Below, one piece after another: positions 1-6,433 of a stretch of 52,397 bases of DNA. Location of the stretch: the NCBI GenBank assembly GCA_964577175.1, contig CAZNYC010000011.1, positions 1 to 52,397 on the forward strand, in the 5' to 3' direction. The position numbers and the translations under genes were made by a program. Within the stretch, counting starts at the first letter, position 1. Each line of letters starts with the position of its first letter. The DNA is from BS750m-G62 sp964577175 (GTDB lineage: Bacteria > Planctomycetota > Phycisphaerae > FEN-1346). The notes under the pieces were generated by a model that was not told the origin of the DNA, searched no databases, and saw nothing but the letters and a program-made list of their open reading frames with translations.

Positions 1-4
1 AGTC

Positions 5-28
5 GTAGGGTGGGTGCTTGCACCCACG
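5..28. repeat. Short palindromic element at left edge
   Basis: An 8-bp perfect palindrome (arms 10-17 and 20-27, two-base loop) built from GTGGGTGC/GCACCCAC lies upstream of the nucleotidyltransferase gene. It resembles the GTGGGT/ACCC core of the longer palindromes elsewhere in the window but lacks their GCGCGG flank, so membership in that family is uncertain. Confidence 0.45.
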
Positions 29-69
29 CGTATAGTATAGAGGCAGGCGAGGTCGAACGGGGCGGACCC

Positions 70-399
70 ATGCCTTGCGTCATCGACCGCAGCACGATTG
101 ACGAGGCGGCACGGCGTCTCCTGGAGGCGGCGCCGGACGGGTCGCGCGTCATCCTGTTCGGCTCTTACGCCCGCGGCGACGCCGACGAGGGGAGCGACGT
201 GGATTACCTCGTCGTCGAGCCGGAGGTCAGCGACCCGTACGGTGAGATGGTACGCCTGCGGGAAGCCATGCGGCCGCTGGACCTATTTGCGGATGTCCTG
301 GTCGTCAGCGAGGAGTGCTTCGACAGGTGGCGCGATACGCCGAGCACCGTAATCCACGACGTGGCGCGCGAAGGCAAGGTATACGAGCGTGTCTCGTGA
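70..399 (+). CDS. MNT-type nucleotidyltransferase (antitoxin of MNT/HEPN pair)
   Basis: Minimal nucleotidyltransferase of the DNA polymerase beta superfamily, about 109 residues. The hallmark is visible: G31-S32 followed by D43-x-D45 in the segment GSYARGDADEGSDVDYLVVE. In characterised MNT/HEPN pairs the MNT protein is the antitoxin and modifies or binds the HEPN RNase partner. The ATG at 70 is preferred over an in-frame codon at 10 because it has a GGGGCGG stretch just upstream and gives the normal family length. The stop overlaps the GTG start of the downstream HEPN gene by 11 bases, the tight coupling expected of a toxin-antitoxin operon. The family assignment is firm from the motif; the antitoxin role is inferred from the neighbour. 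Confidence 0.88.
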   Translation: MPCVIDRSTIDEAARRLLEAAPDGSRVILFGSYARGDADEGSDVDYLVVEPEVSDPYGEMVRLREAMRPLDLFADVLVVSEECFDRWRDTPSTVIHDVAREGKVYERVS

Positions 400-785
400 T
401 GACCCGTACGTTCTGATCGAGAAGGCCGCCGAGGACCGGTATATTCTTGACCGCGTCGCCGGGGACCCGGACGCGCCGGACAGCATCCTGGGCTTTCACG
501 CCCAGCAGGCGGTGGAGAAGTGCATCAAGGCCGTGCTGGCGAGTCGGGATATCGCGTACGCAAGGACGCATGACCTGGCCGGCCTTATTGATCGGCTTCG
601 GAAAGAAGGCGTGGCCGACCCGCCGGACGCCGAACGGCTTCCGGCGCTGACGCCGTACGGGGCGCGGGCTCGGTATGCCGACCTGCCCCCGGAGTTAATG
701 GCAGCGCCGAAGTTGGATCGCCGGTGGGCTAAGGATTGCGTGGCCCCGTACGATGGACTGGGCGAGGGCTCAGGTCGGCAAGTGA
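389..785 (+). pseudogene. HEPN-domain toxin gene, frameshifted near its 3' end
   Basis: The GTG start at 389 opens a HEPN protein with the hallmarks FHAQQAVEKCIKAVL and RTHDL of the family that pairs with MNT antitoxins as an RNase toxin. The open frame runs to 964, but after about residue 118 the sequence stops looking like HEPN and becomes arginine-rich low-complexity text. Deleting one C from the C4 run at 744-747 restores a typical HEPN ending (V-A-R-T-M-D-W-A-R-A-Q-V-G-K) with a stop at 783-785 and a normal length of about 131 residues. The intended gene is therefore taken to end at 785. A real inactivating mutation and a homopolymer base-calling error are both possible. Confidence 0.8.
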
Positions 786-852
786 GGGCCGCGTCGGACG
801 CGCGTACCGATACTGGCGTCGTGCCCCGACGCCGAGGAATCACGAAGGGGGG

Positions 853-1234
853 ATGGCGATGGCGGGGAACGCCGATGAGCGGAGTCCGCGCCCGCCAGGC
901 CGAGCCAACCGACTCGCATCCGCTGGACGCGGTAGCCCGGAGAAAGAACGCTCGCAGGACGTAGCGGTTCGGACCAGTGCCAAGGCGGTGGCGTCTCTGG
1001 TGTTGGGCGTTGTGAGTGTGGCGTTCCCCGAACTGTTCGTATCGGTGTTGACCAGCGGCAATGCTGCTGGGGTACAGGGCCCGATTGGACATTCGGAGAA
1101 GCCGACGAGATCTGGAGGGCCGCGGGTTAGCGACGGCCGGGTTCCTACTCGGAGTCGTCGGCGTAGTACCGGCTCTGCTGGGCGGTTTACTGTTATTGTT
1201 GGGGATCGTTAGCAACGAAGTTCTGACAAGGTAG
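853..1234 (+). pseudogene. DUF4190-type small membrane protein, frameshifted
   Basis: Two frames together spell a DUF4190 protein. From the ATG at 853 (six G just upstream; an ATG at 859 is also possible) the first frame gives a polar N-terminus, then SAKAVASLVLGVVSVAFPEL, the first membrane segment. From 1061 the +1 frame gives MLLGYRARLDIRRSRRDLEG and then GRGLATAGFLLGVVGVVPAL with a second membrane segment, stopping at 1232-1234. Removing one A from the AA at 1060-1061 joins the halves in register with the family pattern (membrane helix, GxxARxxIRRS, GRGLAxAG). DUF4190 proteins have no established function. As sequenced the gene is broken. Confidence 0.72.
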
Positions 1235-1266
1235 GCTTGAACGAATTGAGCGGAAGGAGCATGCTC

Positions 1267-2247
1267 GTGTCATCAGCCGAACGCTTCGATTACACCGACC
1301 GCGTCCTGAAACCCGGTTACACCTCGTGCCTTGGCTGCGGCGAGGCGCTGGCGATGCGCATCGTCGCCCAGGCCATCGGCCCGAAGGCCGTCTTCACCAA
1401 CTGCACGGGCTGCTCCGAGATCTTCACGTCCCGGTACCCCACCTCCTCGTGGTCGGCGCCGTGGATTCACAGCCTGTTCGAGAACTCCGCCGCCCTTGCT
1501 TCCGGCGTCTACCACGCCCTGAAGCACAAGGGCAAACTCGAGGGCGTCCACGTCATCGGCACCGGCGGCGACGGCGGGACCGCCGACATCGGCCTCCAGT
1601 GCCTCTCCGGGGCGGCCGAGCGCGGCACGGACTTCCTCTATTGCTGCTGGGACAACGAGGCGTACATGAACACGGGCATCCAGCGGTCCAGCCTCACGCC
1701 GCTCGACGCCGCCACCACCACCAGCCCCGCCGGCAAGGTCTCCTGGGGCAACGACCGGCCGAAGAAGGACCTGCCCGGCATCATGGCTGCCCACAACCTG
1801 CCGTACATCGGCGTGGGCTCGTGCGGCTACTACCGCGAACTGCCGCGCATGGTCAAGAAGGCCCTCTCGTACTCCGGACCGAAGTATCTCCAGATCCACG
1901 CCGTCTGCCCGCTCGGGTGGCGGAGCGACCCGGCCAAGTCGTGCGAACTCGCGCGCCTGGCGTTCGAGACGGGGTGCTACCCGCTGTATGAGATCATCGA
2001 GGGCGAGATGAATGCCCACAAACCCCCCAAGGGCGGGTGGAAGCCCGTCGAGGAGTACCTCAAGCCGCAGGGCCGCTACCGCCACCTCTTCCGGCAGGCG
2101 GACGGCGAGGCGCAGATTGCCCGCATCCAGGCCCTGGCCGCCGGCAACATCCGCCGATTCTACGGCGACGACGAGGTCCCCGACTTCGCCAAAGAGGCCG
2201 AGAAGAAGGCCGCTGACGCCAAACAGGAGGCCGAGGCAACGGCGTAA
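1267..2247 (+). CDS. porB: 2-oxoacid:ferredoxin oxidoreductase beta subunit (pyruvate synthase PorB)
   Basis: TPP-binding beta subunit of pyruvate or 2-oxoacid:ferredoxin oxidoreductase, which converts pyruvate and CoA to acetyl-CoA and CO2 while reducing ferredoxin in the cytoplasm. Counted from GTG 1267, C21-x2-C24, C49 and C214 occupy the positions of the four 4Fe-4S ligands in PorB-type subunits. G101-D102-G103 followed by DNEAYMNTGIQ is the TPP/Mg motif. GTG 1267 sits 7 bases after GGAAGGAG (1252-1259). ATG 1261 is in frame but only one base from that site, and TTG 1237 is a longer alternative. The alpha, gamma and delta subunits are not in the window, and the upstream neighbours are unrelated. 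The family is certain; exact substrate specificity (pyruvate or 2-oxoglutarate) is not resolved. Confidence 0.92.
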   Translation: MSSAERFDYTDRVLKPGYTSCLGCGEALAMRIVAQAIGPKAVFTNCTGCSEIFTSRYPTSSWSAPWIHSLFENSAALASGVYHALKHKGKLEGVHVIGTGGDGGTADIGLQCLSGAAERGTDFLYCCWDNEAYMNTGIQRSSLTPLDAATTTSPAGKVSWGNDRPKKDLPGIMAAHNLPYIGVGSCGYYRELPRMVKKALSYSGPKYLQIHAVCPLGWRSDPAKSCELARLAFETGCYPLYEIIEGEMNAHKPPKGGWKPVEEYLKPQGRYRHLFRQADGEAQIARIQALAAGNIRRFYGDDEVPDFAKEAEKKAADAKQEAEATA

Positions 2248-2265
2248 AACGGTGTGCGCCACTTG

Positions 2266-2295
2266 AGCGCGGTCGGTCTCCGTACCGACCGCGCT
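2266..2295. repeat. Palindromic repeat family A, copy 1
   Basis: Perfect 12-bp arms AGCGCGGTCGGT (2266-2277) and ACCGACCGCGCT (2284-2295) enclose the six-base loop CTCCGT. It lies 18 bases after the porB stop. There is no T-run, so it is not a standard intrinsic terminator. The loop is identical to that of the copy at 3960-3987. Confidence 0.85.
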
Positions 2296-2453
2296 GCTTT
2301 GCAGGGCTGTATCCATTCCCGCGCGGCGGTCCTCCCGGGCTGCCGCGCTTTCTTCACGCCCCTACATCATATCCCCGCGTGACAACCCGCCCCGACGCTG
2401 TAGAATGACCCTGTCGACCTGCAGGTACCCAGCCGTGCTTGGGAGGCGGCAGG

Positions 2454-2864
2454 ATGGCGCATAAGAAGCAAGGGTGGCTGACAGAGCTCCTGGAGTCGCT
2501 GATTCTGGGTCCCGTAATCATCGGGACCGGGTTGTTCGTCGCGTTCTGGGTGATCCTCTATGAGGTTTTGCCCGAGGGAACGCATGCCCTCATGGTGCAT
2601 CGGCTTCAAGGATGTGAATCACCCTACGGGTCGGTTGAACGGGCGTGCCGGTTGACGCGCCGGCTGCCCGCAAAGAGGCCGTTTCTCGTCTGCGTTACGG
2701 ATGCGAAAGTAGTCGTCTACAGGCTGCACGAGGCTTTGCTGCCTCTCAAGGATAATGCGGTCCGGAGCGCCGACGTGCAGAGAAGGGTGGCGGCCATCAT
2801 CGATGGCCTTCCAGGAAGCGGCGCCGCGCGGCCAGGCCGAGCCCGAAGGGCTCGGACAGATTAG
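2454..2864 (+). CDS. Small single-pass membrane protein, unknown function
   Basis: A 136-residue protein I do not recognise. The ATG at 2454 follows a GGGAGGCGGCAGG purine stretch. Residues 1-15 are polar and basic (MAHKKQGWLTELLE). One membrane helix follows (SLILGPVIIGTGLFVAFWVI), then a soluble part of about 100 residues with a predicted beta/alpha segment (RPFLVCVTDAKVVVYRL), ending in an arginine-rich tail. The last 20 residues look compositionally like run-through sequence, so a late frameshift is possible given the two other frameshifts within 2 kb. It is isolated between porB and birA, both on the same strand, without overlap. Confidence 0.55.
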   Translation: MAHKKQGWLTELLESLILGPVIIGTGLFVAFWVILYEVLPEGTHALMVHRLQGCESPYGSVERACRLTRRLPAKRPFLVCVTDAKVVVYRLHEALLPLKDNAVRSADVQRRVAAIIDGLPGSGAARPGRARRARTD

Positions 2865-2940
2865 CCCCGGCCAACGGCCGGGGTCAGGATAACGGCGTCA
2901 AGCGCACCAGGCCCTGAAAGGGCGTCAAAGGGAGGCACCC

Positions 2941-3936
2941 GTGAACGCACGTGTCGCGTTGGCCCTTCGTCGGGCCCACGGTGAGGCGCGGTCGGCCGAG
3001 GCCCTCGCCGAGGCCGCCGGCGTCTCTCCCGACGCGGTCGTGGCGGCCGTCGAGGCGCTCGGGGCCTGCGGCTACCGCCTCGAGTCGCACCCCCTCCAGG
3101 GGTTCCGTCTGCTGTCGGCCCCCGATAACCTCTTGGAAGACGAAATCGCTTGCGACCTGCAGACCGACCGCATCGGCCGGACGATTCGATGCGTCGACGA
3201 GGCGACCTCCACAAACGATCTGGCGTGGCAGGCGGTGGAACAGGGCGGGGCTGACGCCGACGGCCTCGCCGTCTTCGCCGAGCATCAGACCGCCGGCCGC
3301 GGCCGCCGCAGCAACCGGTGGCTTGCCCCGCGGCACACGTCGGTCCTGTGCTCGGTTGCGCTGATCGGCCCGCCGGGCGGAAGGGAGGGCGGAGCCGTCC
3401 TGACGCGCGCGGCGTCCCTCGCCGCCGCCGAGGCCGTCGAGGACGAGACCGGCCTGGACGTGGGCCTCCGATGGCCGAACGACCTTGTCCTCGACGACCG
3501 CAAGGTCGCCGGCGTCCTCGTGGAGGCCCGGTCCGGAGCGGGCGGCGCCGGAGCCGCTGTCATCGGCGTGGGCATCAACGGCACCCAGCGGCCGGAGGCG
3601 TTTCCGGAGGTGATCCGCGACGGCGTCACGAGCCTGGCGGCCGCCGGGGCACACGTGGACCGGACGCTCCTGGCCCGCCGCTTCCTCGAGCGGTTGGACG
3701 CCGTCATGGGGGAGATGGGCGGCGGGAGCGCCGCCGACACCGTCCGCCGGGCCGCCGCCGACCGGTGCCGGACCCTCGGCCGCCGCATCACCGTCACGGA
3801 CGGCACGGAAACCGTGACCGGCGAGGTGGTCGACCTGGAACCGGACTACGCGCTCCTGCTGAGGCTTGCGGGGGGCACGATTCGGCGGTTCCCCGCCATG
3901 ACGACGCACGTGGTTACCCGCGGCGGCGGGGGTTAG
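2941..3936 (+). CDS. birA: Biotin-[acetyl-CoA-carboxylase] ligase BirA, with N-terminal HTH
   Basis: Bifunctional-type biotin protein ligase of 331 residues. Residues about 1-65 form a winged helix-turn-helix (EALAEAAGVSPDAVVAAVEAL), as in class II BirA proteins that also repress biotin genes. The catalytic domain follows with the biotinyl-AMP loop variant GRGRRSNRW (canonical GRGRxGRxW) and LRWPNDLVLDDRKVAGVLVE, equivalent to the KWPND motif, then a short SH3-like C-terminal domain (TEVVDLEPDY-type). The protein activates biotin with ATP and transfers it to carboxylase BCCP domains. GTG 2941 lies 7 bases after AAAGGGAGG. It stands alone in this window; no biotin synthesis genes are visible, so the repressor role is inferred only from the HTH. 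Confidence 0.95.
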   Translation: MNARVALALRRAHGEARSAEALAEAAGVSPDAVVAAVEALGACGYRLESHPLQGFRLLSAPDNLLEDEIACDLQTDRIGRTIRCVDEATSTNDLAWQAVEQGGADADGLAVFAEHQTAGRGRRSNRWLAPRHTSVLCSVALIGPPGGREGGAVLTRAASLAAAEAVEDETGLDVGLRWPNDLVLDDRKVAGVLVEARSGAGGAGAAVIGVGINGTQRPEAFPEVIRDGVTSLAAAGAHVDRTLLARRFLERLDAVMGEMGGGSAADTVRRAAADRCRTLGRRITVTDGTETVTGEVVDLEPDYALLLRLAGGTIRRFPAMTTHVVTRGGGG

Positions 3937-3959
3937 CGCTACAACTAAGTCGGCCATTT

Positions 3960-3987
3960 GCGCGGTGGGTCTCCGTACCCACCGCGC
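3960..3987. repeat. Palindromic repeat family A, copy 2
   Basis: Perfect 11-bp arms GCGCGGTGGGT and ACCCACCGCGC around loop CTCCGT, located 24 bases after the birA stop. The upstream flank (GCTACAAC...GGCCATTTG) is shared with the copy at 33589, so the repeat unit extends beyond the hairpin. Confidence 0.9.
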
Positions 3988-4000
3988 GCACATGAGCGCC

Positions 4001-4028
4001 GCGCGGCGGGTGCGGAGACCCGCCGCGC
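4001..4028. repeat. Palindromic repeat family A, copy 3 (inverted)
   Basis: Perfect 11-bp arms GCGCGGCGGGT and ACCCGCCGCGC around loop GCGGAG, which is the reverse complement of the CTCCGC-type loop. With the copy at 3960 it forms a head-to-head pair separated by 13 bases. Confidence 0.9.
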
Positions 4029-4277
4029 TGCTCCGGAATCGCGCCCGCAAGCCCCTTGCCGTTTCGGAGCCAAGGCCGAGGCCTTCGTGGGGTCGTGTCT
4101 TCCTGCACCTTCGGGACGCTGACAAAAAAATCACCGGGAATCCTCCCTTGTGTCGCGCGGGACGGGCCTCCGCGCCGCCGCCGAATTCAAACGGAGCGTG
4201 TTCCTTTAACTCCCTTATTGTAAAGGAGTTGCGCAGGGAATGGGCCGTCGGTTCCCCGCGGCGTGCGTGCCGCCGGT

Positions 4278-4305
4278 TTGACAAATGGCCCGATTCTTGT
4301 AGGGT
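4278..4305 (+). promoter_or_regulatory. Candidate sigma70-type promoter for the pilus-like cluster
   Basis: A perfect -35 hexamer TTGACA (4278-4283), a 16-base spacer and a -10-like TAGGGT (4300-4305). The -35 is consensus but the -10 matches only in part. It is the best promoter-like match noticed in the 777-base gap before the pseudopilin gene. Confidence 0.45.
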
Positions 4306-4439
4306 TGAGTGTGTCGAGCACGAAAACCTCGGCCGCGGGCAGAGTCGGTTTTTTTTACTGCCCGACGTGATAAGATAGGCTGTATGGAAATGCTGGAAAA
4401 ACCTGTGAAGGTGGGCTGCAATTTGGCCGATACACATGT

Positions 4440-4472
4440 CACGTCGAGGGACCTCAGAGGCCATTCGACGTG
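4440..4472 (+). ncRNA. Stem-loop in the pilin leader
   Basis: Perfect 8-bp arms CACGTCGA (4440-4447) and TCGACGTG (4465-4472) with a 17-base loop that contains a further CCTC/GAGG pairing. It sits between the candidate promoter and the pseudopilin gene, so it would be transcribed. I could not match it to a known riboswitch class. Confidence 0.4.
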
Positions 4473-4552
4473 GACGAACCGCAAAACGGGGCATGGCAGT
4501 TGGCAGATGCGAAGTCCGGTCCGTCGTGCCGCTGCCCGGTCATCCGCGCCGG

Positions 4553-4566
4553 AAAAGGAGGTGATC
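4553..4566 (+). promoter_or_regulatory. Extended Shine-Dalgarno match without a start codon
   Basis: The string AAAAGGAGGTGATC contains a 12-base match (AAGGAGGTGATC) to the complement of the conserved 16S rRNA 3' end. No ATG, GTG or TTG lies at a usable distance downstream in any frame. The pseudopilin gene 150 bases further has its own site (AGAAGGAG, 4697-4704). Confidence 0.5.
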
Positions 4567-4713
4567 GGCGACGGGGCGCGGCAGACTGTAAACGGCCGCT
4601 GACTGATATCTGGGCGGCGAGACGATGGGCCGGACTTAAACGTGGATAGAGGGGTTTTGGACACGCGGACCTGCTCCAGTTCGGGGCGACGCACGTAGAA
4701 GGAGATTTCAGGA

Positions 4714-5214
4714 ATGAAACGCGCGACAAAAGGCTTTACCCTGGTTGAGATTCTGATCGTGGTCATCATTCTCGGGATTCTGGCGGCGATCGTCATCCCC
4801 CAGTTCACCGAGGCCTCCAGCGAGGCACGGGTCAGCAACCTCATGACCAACCTCCAGACCATTCGCAGCCAGTTGCTGCTCTACAAGACCCAGCACCTCG
4901 AGAATTACCCGGCCGACGCCAACGGTGAAGGCCATGACGAGTTCGAGGACGAGATGTGCAACTACAGCGATGAGGACGGCAACACGCAGGCCACACCCGA
5001 CTCGGACCACCCGTACGGCCCGTACCTGACCTCGGTTCCGGTCAACCCGATGTCCAACGACAACTCGGTCCGGATCGTGCAGGACGGCTCGACGGCGTTC
5101 TCGGCCCCGCAGGCCGACGGCGGCTGGTACTTCAACTCCGTGACGGGCGAATTCCGTGCCGATCTGACCGACACTCACCAAACGACCGACGGAACACAAC
5201 TGAACGAGTTGTAA
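4714..5214 (+). CDS. Type II secretion / type IV pilus major pseudopilin (GspG-like)
   Basis: A 166-residue class III prepilin. The leader is MKRATKG, cut before F8 by a prepilin peptidase, followed by FTLVEILIVVIILGILAAIV with Glu at +5 and the hydrophobic N-terminal helix. The body has the GspG-like pattern of a helical region (MTNLQTIRSQLLLYKTQH), then a short globular domain with acidic, possibly calcium-binding segments (DEFEDEMCNYSDEDG) and the PYLTSVPVNP motif typical of GspG-like proteins. ATG 4714 has AGAAGGAG nine bases upstream. It is followed by strong hairpins and an intrinsic terminator, so it may be expressed at higher level than the rest of the cluster, as expected of a major pilin subunit. 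Pilus versus secretion role cannot be decided from sequence. Confidence 0.9.
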   Translation: MKRATKGFTLVEILIVVIILGILAAIVIPQFTEASSEARVSNLMTNLQTIRSQLLLYKTQHLENYPADANGEGHDEFEDEMCNYSDEDGNTQATPDSDHPYGPYLTSVPVNPMSNDNSVRIVQDGSTAFSAPQADGGWYFNSVTGEFRADLTDTHQTTDGTQLNEL

Positions 5215-5244
5215 CACGCTGTGGGTGCGCAGCGGTGACCGCCG

Positions 5245-5270
5245 GCCTCTTCGTGTAGGGGCGAAGAGGC
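5245..5270 (+). repeat. Hairpin after the pseudopilin gene
   Basis: Perfect 9-bp arms GCCTCTTCG (5245-5253) and CGAAGAGGC (5262-5270) with an 8-base loop, directly upstream of the intrinsic terminator. It could protect the 3' end of the pseudopilin mRNA. Confidence 0.6.
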
Positions 5271-5275
5271 AGGGA

Positions 5276-5323
5276 ACCGGAGGCAGGGGCGCTTGGAGCG
5301 TCCACTGCCTCCGGTCGTTTTTT
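5276..5323 (+). terminator. Intrinsic terminator after major pseudopilin
   Basis: Perfect 11-bp stem ACCGGAGGCAG (5276-5286) with CTGCCTCCGGT (5305-5315), then CG and six T (5318-5323). The loop itself can form a small GGCGC/GCGTC stem. It would end or attenuate transcription after the pseudopilin gene. Confidence 0.88.
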
Positions 5324-5511
5324 GGGACGCCTGGCCGCCTCAGGCCGGGGTGGGCCGCCGTCACGGCCTTCCGGGGGGCGAACGGCAGTGGCCGGCGTCC
5401 AGCCCACGTGGAGACGGTGTTCCGCGGGCACGATCGGCGGATTTCGCCACCCCGAATGGCTGAAGCCCGTCCGGCGGGCGTGCCGATAAACCGTATGCGG
5501 CAGCGGAAGAA

Positions 5512-5536
5512 CAGGCGCACGGCGTCTGGTTTTTTT
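5512..5536 (+). terminator. Second intrinsic terminator upstream of the pil genes
   Basis: Stem CAGGCGC (5512-5518) pairs with GCGTCTG (5522-5528, one G-T wobble) around a three-base loop, followed by seven T (5530-5536). It lies 43 bases before the start of the small membrane protein gene and closes a region with no visible CDS. Confidence 0.78.
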
Positions 5537-5578
5537 CGGGCCATAGGTGTCAACTTGGGCAGCATGGGAGAAATGGGA

Positions 5579-5896
5579 ATGCTTGACAGGAACCTTCGGG
5601 CCATCGCACACGGGTTGTTGCTGGTGGCTGCCATGCTCGCACTGATCGCCGTCGCGCTCTGGTGTCGCGGCCCGGCGATCGAAACGGAAGCGGCCGCCCG
5701 CTCGAAGATCATCGCCCCCGGCCGTACGGGAGTGCCGGACTCCGGCCGGCAGCGGCAGACCACCATCGCGGAACTGAAGACCCTGAACAGCCGTCTCCAG
5801 GCCATCGATTCCGCTCTCCGCGACGGGGATTACACGATTCAGACGAAACCGGCCGAGGGGGAAGGCGGCGCCGCGCCGGCAGGAGCGAAGCCGTGA
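5579..5896 (+). CDS. Small bitopic membrane protein between two pseudopilins
   Basis: A 105-residue protein of unknown function. The ATG at 5579 is preferred because GGGAG lies about 8 bases upstream; ATGs at 5564 and 5573 are in frame. It has a short basic N-terminus (MLDRNLRAIAHG), one membrane helix (LLLVAAMLALIAVALW), then a periplasmic-type region with a short helix (IAELKTLNSRLQAIDSALRD) and a Gly/Ala/Pro-rich tail. It lacks the G-F-T-L-x-E leader, so it is not a pilin. The stop overlaps the GTG of the next pseudopilin gene (GTGA), indicating translational coupling. Its place inside the pil cluster suggests an accessory inner-membrane component, but no family is recognised. Confidence 0.7.
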   Translation: MLDRNLRAIAHGLLLVAAMLALIAVALWCRGPAIETEAAARSKIIAPGRTGVPDSGRQRQTTIAELKTLNSRLQAIDSALRDGDYTIQTKPAEGEGGAAPAGAKP

Positions 5897-6414
5897 ACCA
5901 GGGCCATGAAATCCGCCGGGGTGCCTTCACCCTGGTCGAACTGCTGATGGTGATCACGGTCCTGATCATCGCGGCGGCGATCGTCCTGCCGAACATCGGG
6001 TCCGCGGGCGACGCCCAGGCCATGAGCGCCGCACGCGTCGTCGCCGCCGACCTCGAAATGGCACGCGACCTGGCCCTCAAGACCCAGCGGCCGCACACCG
6101 TCCTCTTCAGCGACGACGAGCAGTCCTACAAGGTGGTGGAGGACTACGGCGGCGAGTCGTACTCCGCCGCCGACGCCATCGACCATCCGGTCGTCGAGGG
6201 ACGAACGTTCGAGGTCACCCTGGCCCGGCTGAACGGCATGGCAGGCGTGACGGTTTCCGAGGTGACCTTCGGCGGGGACGGCTACGTGACGTTCAACGAA
6301 CTCGGCGAGCCGTCGTCGTCCGGGTCCGTGACCGTCGAGGCGGGCCGGACGCAGATGCAGATCGAGGTGGCCGGTCTGACCGGCAGCGTCTCGACCACAC
6401 GGGTGTCGAACTGA
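5893..6414 (+). CDS. GspH/FimT-like minor pseudopilin
   Basis: A 173-residue prepilin that starts at GTG 5893, overlapping the upstream stop. The N-terminus MNQGHEIRRGAFTLVELLMV carries a prepilin motif with an Ala between Gly and Phe, so cleavage either follows A or leaves Glu at +6; this G-A-F form is common in Planctomycetota prepilins. The hydrophobic helix is followed by a GspH-like layout: a helix rich in Ala (AARVVAADLEMARDLALKTQ), the short strand HTVLFSDDEQSYKV, and later strands ending in a Gly/Ser/Thr-rich C-terminus. GspH/FimT minor pseudopilins prime assembly at the pseudopilus tip. It is followed after 19 bases by pilM. The family is good; the precise class of minor pilin is less certain. 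Confidence 0.85.
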   Translation: MNQGHEIRRGAFTLVELLMVITVLIIAAAIVLPNIGSAGDAQAMSAARVVAADLEMARDLALKTQRPHTVLFSDDEQSYKVVEDYGGESYSAADAIDHPVVEGRTFEVTLARLNGMAGVTVSEVTFGGDGYVTFNELGEPSSSGSVTVEAGRTQMQIEVAGLTGSVSTTRVSN

Positions 6415-6433
6415 CCAGCAGAAGGGGCGGACG

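Larger units (their letters stand above)
3937..4713 (+). other. 777-base non-coding leader upstream of the pilus-like cluster
   Basis: No convincing gene is present; the open frames here have no recognisable domain and use atypical composition. It holds two inverted copies of palindrome family A (3960-3987 and 4001-4028), an A/T-rich hairpin around 4208-4231, a sigma70-like promoter (4278-4305), a hairpin with arms CGGGCAG/CTGCCCG near 4335-4365, an 8-bp perfect hairpin at 4440-4472, and a start-less extended Shine-Dalgarno match at 4553-4566. If the promoter is used, the pilin mRNA would carry a leader of about 400 bases. Confidence 0.7.
5215..5578 (+). other. Intergenic region with two intrinsic terminators
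   Basis: No coding sequence recognised. It holds a 9-bp hairpin (5245-5270), a strong terminator (5276-5323), about 190 bases of GC-rich sequence without a visible gene, and a second terminator (5512-5536) shortly before the next gene. The stretch between the terminators could encode a small RNA, but no clear promoter was found. Confidence 0.55.

Noticed and set aside
786..964. C-terminal 60 residues of the HEPN frame as a real domain
   Set aside because: The sequence is low-complexity Arg/Pro/Gly run-through, and a one-base correction gives a typical HEPN terminus with an earlier stop.
2413..2429. GTCGACCTGCAGGTACC, a string that resembles joined SalI-PstI-KpnI cloning sites and matches 13 bases of a common vector polylinker
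   Set aside because: No further vector sequence lies on either side and the surrounding composition is continuous with the neighbouring genes, so chance is more likely than contamination.
4481..4530. GCAAAACGGGGCATGGCAG as part of a c-di-GMP-I riboswitch
   Set aside because: Only the GCAAA string resembles the consensus; the paired P2/P3 stems and the tetraloop-receptor elements could not be built.
4309..4602. 97-codon open frame in the pilin leader
   Set aside because: It has no ribosome site, no recognisable domain and overlaps the promoter-proximal hairpins; composition is unlike neighbouring genes.
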